Source of the DNA: Pseudomonadota bacterium
GTDB lineage: Bacteria; Pseudomonadota; Gammaproteobacteria; Burkholderiales; Burkholderiaceae_D
Length of the DNA: 17,199 bases
Direction of reading: 5' to 3'
NCBI GenBank assembly: GCA_023435945.1
Contig: JAEZLB010000374.1
Location: forward strand, 1-17,199
Shown here: in pieces, positions 1 through 6,158 of the stretch
How the letters are laid out: each line of letters opens with the position of its first letter
How positions within the stretch are numbered: position 1 is the first letter of the stretch
Notes under the pieces: model-generated
The model's input: the letters and a program-made list of their open reading frames with translations, nothing else
What the model was told of the DNA's origin: nothing
Database searches by the model: none
Position numbers and translations under genes: made by a program

Positions 1-28
1 ACGGCTTAGCAGGCAACTTTACAAGTTA

Positions 29-143
29 TGCCTGACGACCATAGCAAGTTGGTACCACCCCTTCCCATCCCGAACAGGACCGTGAAACGACTTCGCGCCG
101 ATGATAGTGCTGCAACCAGTGTGAAAGTAGGTCATCGTCAGGC
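29..143 (+). rRNA. rrf: 5S ribosomal RNA
   Basis: This is the 5S RNA of the large ribosomal subunit. The ends TGCCTGACGACC and GGTCATCGTCAGGC pair to form the closing helix. The interior carries the conserved CCACCCCTTCCCATCCCGAA block and the GATGATAGTG and GTGTGAAAGTAGG segments typical of proteobacterial 5S RNA. The length of about 115 nt fits. Bases 1-28 would then be the 23S-5S spacer, with 16S and 23S lying upstream outside the window. The exact ends are uncertain by one or two bases. Confidence 0.96.
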
Positions 144-154
144 TAAGTTCTAAG

Positions 155-189
155 AAAAGCCCCGCACTCCATGAGTGACGGGGCTTTTT
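155..189 (+). terminator. Intrinsic terminator of the rRNA operon
   Basis: A long hairpin starts 11 bases after the 5S gene. AAAAGCCCCG (155-164) pairs with CGGGGCTTTT (179-188), and CACTC (165-169) pairs with GAGTG (173-177). A bulged A at 178 and a CAT loop complete it. The T-run 185-189 follows the GC stem, as in a Rho-independent terminator. Confidence 0.95.
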
Positions 190-343
190 GCTTTGGTGGC
201 AGGAAAAAACATGGGCCCCCTGGCCCCACCCGCTGATTGGCTCTCCCTGCATGGCCCGCATGACGTGCTCACGAGGGCCGTGTCCCGCACACACAGGCCG
301 GGGGCAGTGGATCATTGGCGCCGGAAATGTGCCCGGCCTGCGC
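190..343. other. Gene-free spacer between rRNA operon and lactonase gene
   Basis: I see no credible gene here; the short open frames have no ribosome binding site or recognisable protein. The only structure is a modest hairpin, GGCCGTGT (276-283) against ACAC-A-GGCC (291-299). It has no T-run and could at most be a weak 3' structure for the minus-strand lactonase gene. Confidence 0.5.
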
Positions 344-1234
344 TTACCGCATGTAACCGGCTTCCGGCAAGCCCGCCACGTCCACCCGCGTGCTGAGGAC
401 ATAACCCGATAGCGGGTAACGCGCCAGTTCCTCCGGGCTGCGGCCGGCGCGCGCACTGGTGATGTACAGCGTCTTGCAATCCTCGCCCCCGAAACCCACC
501 ATGGTCGGGCATAAAAATGGCACCGCCAGCTCGCCTACTACCTCGCCTGCAGGCGACAGGCGCACCACACGCCCCCCTTCGTATAAGGCACTCCAGTAAT
601 ACCCCGCACCATCCACCGTACCCCCGTCAGGTCGCCCTCCATAATGGGCATCACGGTCTGTGGAAAACTGTTTGAATAATCGCCCGGTGCCCGTTTCCCC
701 TCGGGTAAGGTCGTAGTCATATGCTGTAATTTTGTGGCCTCGCGTATCGGCGTGGTACAAGGTACGGTTATCAGGGCTGAACGCTACGCCGTTGGAGGTG
801 ACAACAGGTTTATCGTCAGAACGGATGTGTCCTTGTTCAACGCGGTAAAGCGTTGCAGCGGGGCGGTCGCGGGGTTCATGTATGCTTCCAACCCAAAGGC
901 GGCCCAGCGCATCGCAACGCCCGTCATTAAAGCGTTGCACAGAGGGATCATAAGGGGCATCAGCCACAGTGCTGAGTTGACCGGTTTCAGTATTCAGTAT
1001 TGCCAAGCCGCTGCGTAGCGCGACAATCAGGCCGCCGTCCCGGCACCATGCGATACAGCCGGGCTCGGATGGCATGGGCCAATATTTGTGCGATGCATCG
1101 GCAGGATTAAAGCGATGTACTGCTTTCCCATCAATGTCGATCCAATACAAAACATGCTCCAGCGGATGCCAGATTGGACATTCGCCTAGAGCCATGGGTT
1201 GATCGACAACCACATTGAATTGTTCATTAGCCAT
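344..1234 (-). CDS. SMP-30/gluconolactonase/LRE-family sugar lactone lactonase
   Basis: This 296-residue protein belongs to the SMP-30/gluconolactonase family: six-bladed beta-propellers that hydrolyse sugar lactones (glucono-, arabino- or galactonolactone) to aldonic acids using one divalent metal. The expected metal ligands are visible: Glu18 in LGECP, Asn148 in SNGVAF and Asp203 in RPDGG. RFNDGRCDALGRLWVG (101-116) supplies the substrate-side Asn103. There is no signal peptide, so it is probably cytoplasmic. The length is normal. The ATG at 1234 gives the family's usual short N-terminus, although its Shine-Dalgarno is weak. It diverges from a hydroxyacid dehydrogenase-family gene at 1313, so the 78-base gap probably holds both promoters and the two enzymes may share a sugar-acid pathway. 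The exact lactone cannot be told from sequence. Confidence 0.93.
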   Translation of the reverse strand: MANEQFNVVVDQPMALGECPIWHPLEHVLYWIDIDGKAVHRFNPADASHKYWPMPSEPGCIAWCRDGGLIVALRSGLAILNTETGQLSTVADAPYDPSVQRFNDGRCDALGRLWVGSIHEPRDRPAATLYRVEQGHIRSDDKPVVTSNGVAFSPDNRTLYHADTRGHKITAYDYDLTRGETGTGRLFKQFSTDRDAHYGGRPDGGTVDGAGYYWSALYEGGRVVRLSPAGEVVGELAVPFLCPTMVGFGGEDCKTLYITSARAGRSPEELARYPLSGYVLSTRVDVAGLPEAGYMR

Positions 1235-1302
1235 GGTGATATTGCTTTTTAAGTACGGATTGCGCCATTATGCCGTCTTCACTGTTTATGAGCCGAATAA
1301 TA

Positions 1303-1309
1303 GGAGAGA
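1303..1309 (+). promoter_or_regulatory. Shine-Dalgarno supporting a TTG start
   Basis: GGAGAGA lies just upstream of the TTG at 1313. It is the best ribosome binding site near the 5' end of this frame. No ATG lies between it and the conserved GIGLMG motif, so TTG is the likely start. Confidence 0.7.
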
Positions 1310-1312
1310 GTT

Positions 1313-2224
1313 TTGACTGCTCGCACTGCATTGCCCGCTATCGCATTTCTGGGGATTGGCCTGATGGGCAAGCCCATGGCCACACGCCTGTTGCAGGCCG
1401 GTTATCCTTTGACTGCGTGGAATCGCTCACGTAACAAGGCTGAATCGCTCGCCAGCTCCGGAGCGGCAATCGCCGGCCTGCCACAGGAAGCAGTAGCGCA
1501 GGCTGATATCGTTATCACCATGCTGGAAGCCGGGCCAATCGTAGGGGAGGTGCTACGGCAAGCTTTGCCGGGCCTGCGCGCAGGTACGCTGGTGATCGAC
1601 ATGAGTTCTACGCGGCAGAATGAAGCTCAGGAGTTTCATGCCATGCTCGCCGAGAAAGATGTTAACTTTATCGATGCGCCCGTATCTGGCGGTGTAATCG
1701 GTGCGGAACAAGGAACATTGGCAATCATGGCTGGCGGCAGCGAAGCTGATTTTTCGAGGGCGGAAGCCGTGTTGGCGGTCATGGGACGCCCCACCCGTGT
1801 TGGCCCCGCCGGCTGCGGACAGCTTGCCAAGTTATGCAATCAGTTGATTGTAGGCGGCACGCTAGGTATCGTCGCGGAAGCATTATTGCTGGCCAAGGAG
1901 GGTGGTGCCGACCCCTCTGCGGTACGGCAGGCCATACGCGGGGGATTCGCTGAAAGCCGTATCCTTGAGGTACATGGGCAGCGCATGCTGGACCGGAACT
2001 TCATGCCGGGCGGCCAGATCAAGAGCCAGGCCAAGGACATGGAAAATATCCTCATTGCCGCCGCTACAGCGAATCTGAAATTGCCGTTAACCGAACTCGC
2101 AACCGAAACTTACCGTGGCCTGGTGGCTGTAACACCGAATGCGGACCAGGCTGCGGCCTTGTTGGCGCTTGAGAGCATTAATCCCGGCAAGCGACTGGGC
2201 GAGGGTGAGGATCGCCTGCCATAA
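1313..2224 (+). CDS. NAD(P)-dependent beta-hydroxyacid dehydrogenase (3-hydroxyisobutyrate dehydrogenase / tartronate semialdehyde reductase family)
   Basis: This 303-residue enzyme is of the 3-hydroxyisobutyrate dehydrogenase family, which interconverts beta-hydroxyacids and semialdehydes with NAD(P). The Rossmann motif GIGLMG is at 14-19, followed by the WNRS segment. The substrate-binding signature DAPVSGG is at 121-127. The catalytic lysine is Lys173 in GQLAKLCN, and KDMEN (241-245) is the conserved C-domain motif. The length is typical. Translation starts at TTG. The gene diverges from the sugar lactonase at 344-1234, which favours a role in sugar-acid or glycerate metabolism (tartronate semialdehyde reductase type) over valine breakdown. 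No other valine pathway genes are nearby, but sequence alone does not settle the substrate. Confidence 0.93.
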   Translation: MTARTALPAIAFLGIGLMGKPMATRLLQAGYPLTAWNRSRNKAESLASSGAAIAGLPQEAVAQADIVITMLEAGPIVGEVLRQALPGLRAGTLVIDMSSTRQNEAQEFHAMLAEKDVNFIDAPVSGGVIGAEQGTLAIMAGGSEADFSRAEAVLAVMGRPTRVGPAGCGQLAKLCNQLIVGGTLGIVAEALLLAKEGGADPSAVRQAIRGGFAESRILEVHGQRMLDRNFMPGGQIKSQAKDMENILIAAATANLKLPLTELATETYRGLVAVTPNADQAAALLALESINPGKRLGEGEDRLP

Positions 2225-2331
2225 GAGGTGAACGTGGTGATGAATGTCTCTAGTCTCTACGCCTCACCGGACGTGGTGACGTTAGTGGCCCAAGCGTCGT
2301 CGCACCTGAGATCAGAAGCGATGCTTTCGTT

Positions 2332-3354
2332 TCAGAGTGGTTGCGGCTCGCTCAGGGCCAGTAGGGCAAAACTTGCCAGCCAATGCGTGCCGACGTAGGG
2401 CCCTTGTCCCGCATGTGAAAGCGAAGTGTCAAGATGGGCCTGTATGGATCGATGCACCGTGGCTTGCATGGATTGTGGCAGTGCGTTGCTCAATACACGC
2501 CAGCACCAGGCGCGTGACAGATTCAGTCCATCAAGATGACAAAGGCGCGGGTCGTCGCGATCCACGATGGCGATGGGTGTGAGCCAGGAAGACAGACCCT
2601 GTTGATCCGGGCAAAACTGCTGCCACCAGGACGCAAATTCCTTTTCCAATACACGTTGCATCAGCAATGCTTCCAGCAGGCCGCCAGACAGAAAATCCTC
2701 CGCACTCGGTTCGTAAGCAGCCGGATAGCGTTGGTCGGCTCCATACCATCCAAGAGATTTGCTGCGGATGAGCGCAAGCAAGGACTGATGGCCGATAGCC
2801 TCAGCATAGTCCAGCGCAAAAAGCAGGCCCCATGCGCTGTTGGCATGCGTGCCGCTACGGATGGGAAAGCGCGCACGCGGCAAGAAATCCAGATACCGCT
2901 CTACGAAACAATCCGTGAGCGGTTGCAGTGCATCGGCCCAGCGTTGAGCAACAGGCCGGGGCGCTGACAGTGCATTAAGCTCGTTTTGCAGTTTCAGTAG
3001 CCATGCCCAGCCGTAAGTGCGTTCGAATGCTGAGCGATTGGTCTGCTCCAGATAGGTGACTTCTCCTGAGATGGCTGATGGAGAAAAGTGCAGATCGAAC
3101 AGAGTAATAATGTCTGCTGCCTCGGGCAAATCGGGCTGCAGATGCATCAGGCGGACCAGCAACCAATGCATGTGTACCGACGAATGCCAGTCGAAACTGC
3201 CGTAGAACGCAGGATGCAGGGAACGCGGTGAGCGAAGATCTTCTTCGCCATTGACCACATGGTCGAGCTTGTTCGGGTATTCCTGGCGTACATTGTGCAG
3301 CGCCAATTGTGCGAAAGGCGATGCAAGCTTGGCGATTTGCTGGGGCGCCTTCAT
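2332..3354 (-). CDS. DUF2891 family protein
   Basis: I recognise this 340-residue protein as DUF2891, a family without a settled function. Conserved blocks include HPAFYGSFDWHSSVH (47-61), YGWAWLLKL (114-122), RSGTHANSAWG (166-176), SAEDFLSGG (217-225), HLDGLNLSRAWCW (273-285) and THWLASFAL (323-331). The repeated Trp/His-rich helical blocks suggest an alpha-helical barrel fold of the kind seen in glycan-active enzymes, but this is inference. There is no signal peptide or membrane segment. It lies 20 bases downstream of the M20 amidohydrolase gene on the same strand and is probably co-transcribed with it. The ATG at 3354 has only a weak Shine-Dalgarno, compatible with translational coupling. 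Confidence 0.9.
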   Translation of the reverse strand: MKAPQQIAKLASPFAQLALHNVRQEYPNKLDHVVNGEEDLRSPRSLHPAFYGSFDWHSSVHMHWLLVRLMHLQPDLPEAADIITLFDLHFSPSAISGEVTYLEQTNRSAFERTYGWAWLLKLQNELNALSAPRPVAQRWADALQPLTDCFVERYLDFLPRARFPIRSGTHANSAWGLLFALDYAEAIGHQSLLALIRSKSLGWYGADQRYPAAYEPSAEDFLSGGLLEALLMQRVLEKEFASWWQQFCPDQQGLSSWLTPIAIVDRDDPRLCHLDGLNLSRAWCWRVLSNALPQSMQATVHRSIQAHLDTSLSHAGQGPYVGTHWLASFALLALSEPQPL

Positions 3355-3374
3355 GGCTCGACCAATGCGGAGAT

Positions 3375-4571
3375 TTATCGCTCAGGCTTCAGCCATGCTT
3401 CCACCAAGTTGACCCAGTAACTGGCGCCTATGGGAAGCAACTCATCGTTGAAGTCATAGCTGGGGTTGTGCAGATTGCACGGCCCTAGTCCATGTCCTTC
3501 AGCGCGGTGGGAGCCCTCGCCATTGCCGATGAAAAAATAACATCCGGGTTTTTCCTGCAGCATGAAGGCGAAATCCTCTGCGCCCATGGTAGGTTCGGTA
3601 TGGGTATCGACGTTCTCTGCGCCGACCAGCGATTGCATTACGCCGATCGCAAACTCCGTTTCCTTCTCATGGTTAATCAGGGGCGGATAGGTGCGCTGGA
3701 AGTGAAATTCCACGCTTGCATTGAATGCCGCAGCCGTATGTTCCGCAATCTCACCCATGCGTTCTTCCACCATGTCCAGCACGCCAAGATCGAAGGTGCG
3801 TACCGTGCCGACCATGCGGGCTTCATCCGGGATGATATTGGTCGCGCTGCCAGCGTGGATCTGGGTAATCGATAAGGCCACCGCATCGACAGGATTGCGA
3901 TTGCGACTGACGATAGTTTGCCAGCTTTGCGCAATCTGGATGGCAACCAGAATGGGGTCAATGCCCTTGTGGGGCTGCGCAGCGTGGCAGCCTTTCCCGC
4001 GTATGGTGATTTCAAATTCGTTCGACGAAGCCATCAGGGGGCCGGTCCGCACGCCGAATTTACCGGTCGGCATGCCAGGCCAGTTATGCATGCCGAAAAC
4101 CGCCTCCATGGGAAACTGCGTGAACAATCCTTCATCCATCATGCGCTTGGCGCCGCCACCGCTTTCTTCAGCAGGCTGGAAAATCAGGTGGACCGTGCCG
4201 TCGAAGTTGCGGTGGCGGGACAAGTGATGCGCAGCACCCAGCAGCATGGCTACATGGCCATCGTGACCGCAGGCGTGCATCTTGCCGGGATGACGTGACG
4301 CATGGGAGAAGGAATTCAGTTCCTGTACCGGCAGGGCGTCCATATCCGCCCTAATGCCTATGGATCTGGGACTGTGGCCATTGCGCAGGGTGGCGACAAT
4401 ACCAGTGCCACCCAGTCCGCGCACGAGAGGAATACCCCAGCTCTCCAACTGTTGGGCTATGACATCCGCAGTGCGGAACTCTTCGAAACGCAATTCCGGA
4501 TGAGCATGAATATCGCGGCGAATCTTTTGCAGCTCGGGATGAAAGCTGACGATGGGTTCCAGCAAATTCAT
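3375..4571 (-). CDS. M20 family metallo-amidohydrolase (hippurate hydrolase / N-acyl amino acid hydrolase type)
   Basis: This 398-residue enzyme is of the M20D amidohydrolase group, which hydrolyses N-acyl or aryl-acyl amino acids such as hippurate, N-acetyl amino acids or IAA conjugates with a dinuclear metal centre. Visible ligands and catalytic residues are Cys101 and His103 in HACGHDGH, Glu135/Glu136 in PAEESGGG, His162 in MHNWP and His368 in LHNPSYDFND. GAEDFAF (330-336) is also conserved. The dimerisation domain lies around residues 180-290. It has no signal peptide. The ATG at 4571 is preceded by a clear AGAGGAG ribosome binding site. It is the first gene of a likely two-gene unit with the DUF2891 gene. 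The substrate cannot be named, and hipO would be over-specific. Confidence 0.95.
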   Translation of the reverse strand: MNLLEPIVSFHPELQKIRRDIHAHPELRFEEFRTADVIAQQLESWGIPLVRGLGGTGIVATLRNGHSPRSIGIRADMDALPVQELNSFSHASRHPGKMHACGHDGHVAMLLGAAHHLSRHRNFDGTVHLIFQPAEESGGGAKRMMDEGLFTQFPMEAVFGMHNWPGMPTGKFGVRTGPLMASSNEFEITIRGKGCHAAQPHKGIDPILVAIQIAQSWQTIVSRNRNPVDAVALSITQIHAGSATNIIPDEARMVGTVRTFDLGVLDMVEERMGEIAEHTAAAFNASVEFHFQRTYPPLINHEKETEFAIGVMQSLVGAENVDTHTEPTMGAEDFAFMLQEKPGCYFFIGNGEGSHRAEGHGLGPCNLHNPSYDFNDELLPIGASYWVNLVEAWLKPER

Positions 4572-4957
4572 TACGGCTCCTCTTCCTTGGTCGGATCTGG
4601 TCGTCGTTGGTAGGTACTGAGTTTACCTGACAACACACCATTCATCTGATCAATCTTCTTTCCCGTGGAATAAAAATAAAGGGCGGGAAAAATTTGTACG
4701 TTTTTACGCAAGACTTATGTCAGTTTTTAAGCAAACTTGCGTCTGGCCTGTGAAATTTGGAGCAGAATTTCCTACGTCGGTGGCTAAGGTCGGCGCAGCC
4801 TTATTCCTCACCCGGCCTGCCATGAGCATTTTGATGTTGCCGAGGAACTTTCTGACAGTAAATTTCGTCCATGAAAGCATAGCCCCCACGAAAATTGGGA
4901 AGGCGGGATTCAAAGCCTGAAGGCATGGGCAGGTATGGATATCGAGGCGATAGTGAA
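4572..4957. other. 386-base intergenic region with a possible dispersed-repeat segment
   Basis: This region separates the divergent M20 and lipoprotein genes and should hold both promoters, although no strong -35/-10 pair stands out. Within it, 4704-4913 is open on the minus strand (69 codons) and 4717-4920 on the plus strand (67 codons), which is unusual for an AT-richer intergenic stretch. The minus-strand translation contains TVRKFLGNIKMLMAGR and VGNSAPNFTGQTQVC. It looks faintly like the small repeated hypothetical proteins seen in some betaproteobacteria. No ribosome binding site supports either frame. I treat it as non-coding, possibly a repeat or decayed element. Confidence 0.4.
4706..4742. 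repeat. Inverted repeat, possible hairpin
   Basis: ACGCAAG (4706-4712) and CTTGCGT (4736-4742) are perfect inverted copies 23 bases apart. CTTA (4714-4717) and TAAG (4728-4731) can extend the pairing with an uneven internal loop. It lies at one edge of the possible repeat segment, so it may be an element end, an operator or a hairpin. There is no direct evidence for any of these. Confidence 0.45.
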
Positions 4958-6040
4958 ATGAAAATCAAATGGCGAATGATCTTGGCGGGTACAGTGCTTG
5001 CCTCAATAGCAGGGTGTGGGCAGATGGGCTACTACTTGCAGGCGGCGCACGGCCAGTTTTCACTGCTGTCTGCCGCACGCCCGATTGATGCCTGGTTATC
5101 TGATCCTGCAGCGGACGATAAGCTGAAGGCCAAGCTGGCGCGGGTGAAAGAGATCCGTCGCTTTGCGGCCGATGAGCTGGGTCTTCCTGATAATGCCAGT
5201 TACACCACATACGCCGATCTGGGCCGCCCTTATGCTTTATGGAATGTGGTGGCGGCGCATGAGTTTGAGCTGGAGCCCGTCAAATGGTGCTTCCCGGTGG
5301 CGGGCTGCGTGAATTACCGTGGTTATTACAGCCAGGCTGAAGCCCGGAAATTTGCTGATCAATTGCGCCGTGATGGATATGATGTCCAAATAGATGGCGT
5401 GCCCGCCTATTCCACGTTGGGATGGTTCGATGATCCCGTGCTTTCCACTTTCATCAATTATTCCGACGGCGAACTGGCACGCCTGGTTTTCCATGAATTG
5501 GCTCACCAGGTTGTCTATACCAAGAACGATTCGCGGTTCAATGAAGCCTTTGCCGTGGCGGTAGAAGAAGAAGGCATGGAGCGATGGATAGCCGCTCATG
5601 GCGATGCCGAAGCGCGGCGGAAATATGCGGAGCGGGTCGCGCGTAAAAAGGATTTTGTCGGCCTGCTCATGAGGCATCGTTCGGCGCTGGAAGAAATCTA
5701 TGCCAGCGATGCCAGCAACGCGGAAAAACGGCAGCGAAAACAGCAAATCTTCCAAGTGCTGAAAGAGGAGTATCAGCTTATCAAGACGCAGCGCTGGAAC
5801 GGATACAAGGGGTATGACCGCTGGTTCGATGAGCCCCTGTCCAATGCGCATCTCGCTTCGGTCGCTACCTATTATGATTTGGTGCCGGGATTCCGGGCGC
5901 TGCTTAAACAGCAGAAGGATCTTTCCACCTTCTTCCACGAGGTGCGCAAGATCGCAGCTTTGCCCAAGGCCGAACGTCATCAGATGCTGGCTGCGCTGGG
6001 CGGAGAGGGAGTTCAGCGCCTGGCGAGCGCTGACCAATAA
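4958..6040 (+). CDS. Lipoprotein metallopeptidase, predicted aminopeptidase family (PF10023/COG4324)
   Basis: This predicted zinc peptidase belongs to the little-studied family annotated as putative aminopeptidase. I chose the ATG at 4958 (360 residues), not the longer frame from 4895. It gives a proper lipoprotein signal: basic MKIKWR, a hydrophobic run, and the lipobox IAGC with Cys20. GAGGCG lies about eight bases upstream. The mature protein is probably anchored in an envelope membrane facing the periplasm. The zinc motif HELAHQ is at 179-184 (His179, Glu180, His183), and Glu196 in FNEAFA is a plausible third ligand, gluzincin-like. CFPVAGCVNYRGYY (111-124) and YSTLGWFDDP (151-160) are other family blocks. 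It lies 118 bases upstream of fadD on the same strand. The substrate is unknown. Confidence 0.9.
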   Translation: MKIKWRMILAGTVLASIAGCGQMGYYLQAAHGQFSLLSAARPIDAWLSDPAADDKLKAKLARVKEIRRFAADELGLPDNASYTTYADLGRPYALWNVVAAHEFELEPVKWCFPVAGCVNYRGYYSQAEARKFADQLRRDGYDVQIDGVPAYSTLGWFDDPVLSTFINYSDGELARLVFHELAHQVVYTKNDSRFNEAFAVAVEEEGMERWIAAHGDAEARRKYAERVARKKDFVGLLMRHRSALEEIYASDASNAEKRQRKQQIFQVLKEEYQLIKTQRWNGYKGYDRWFDEPLSNAHLASVATYYDLVPGFRALLKQQKDLSTFFHEVRKIAALPKAERHQMLAALGGEGVQRLASADQ

Positions 6041-6113
6041 ACAGGCGATACTGTTTCTCTCATGTCATGACCAGATCCGGAATCGGCACACCCTTCGTCG
6101 ATTAGGCAGTACA

Positions 6114-6158
6114 CTAGTCCCCTCCTTGCTGTAAAAAATATCAAAAATAGGGGACAAG
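6114..6158 (+). promoter_or_regulatory. Inverted repeat overlapping the fadD ribosome binding site
   Basis: GTCCCCT (6117-6123) is a perfect inverted copy of AGGGGAC (6149-6155). After one A-A mismatch the pairing resumes with CT (6114-6115) and AG (6157-6158), directly against the GTG start. The right arm is the only Shine-Dalgarno-like sequence for fadD, so a folded RNA would hide it. The 25-base loop (6124-6148) is AT-rich. It could work only in transcripts that start upstream of about 6114. Confidence 0.5.

Noticed and set aside
734..1018. Plus-strand open frame of 94 codons inside the lactonase gene
   Set aside because: It lies entirely opposite a well-conserved lactonase with intact motifs, and its own translation shows no family features.
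2536..2967. Plus-strand open frame of 143 codons inside the DUF2891 gene
   Set aside because: It is basic, low in recognisable motifs, lacks a ribosome binding site, and is antisense to a conserved protein.
4895..4957. N-terminal extension of the lipoprotein frame by 21 codons
   Set aside because: It would bury the signal peptide and lipobox behind a charged segment. The ATG at 4958 gives a normal lipoprotein leader.
5237..6037. Minus-strand open frame of 266 codons across the lipoprotein peptidase gene
   Set aside because: Antisense to a protein with a lipobox and zinc motif; no family resemblance and no ribosome binding site evident.
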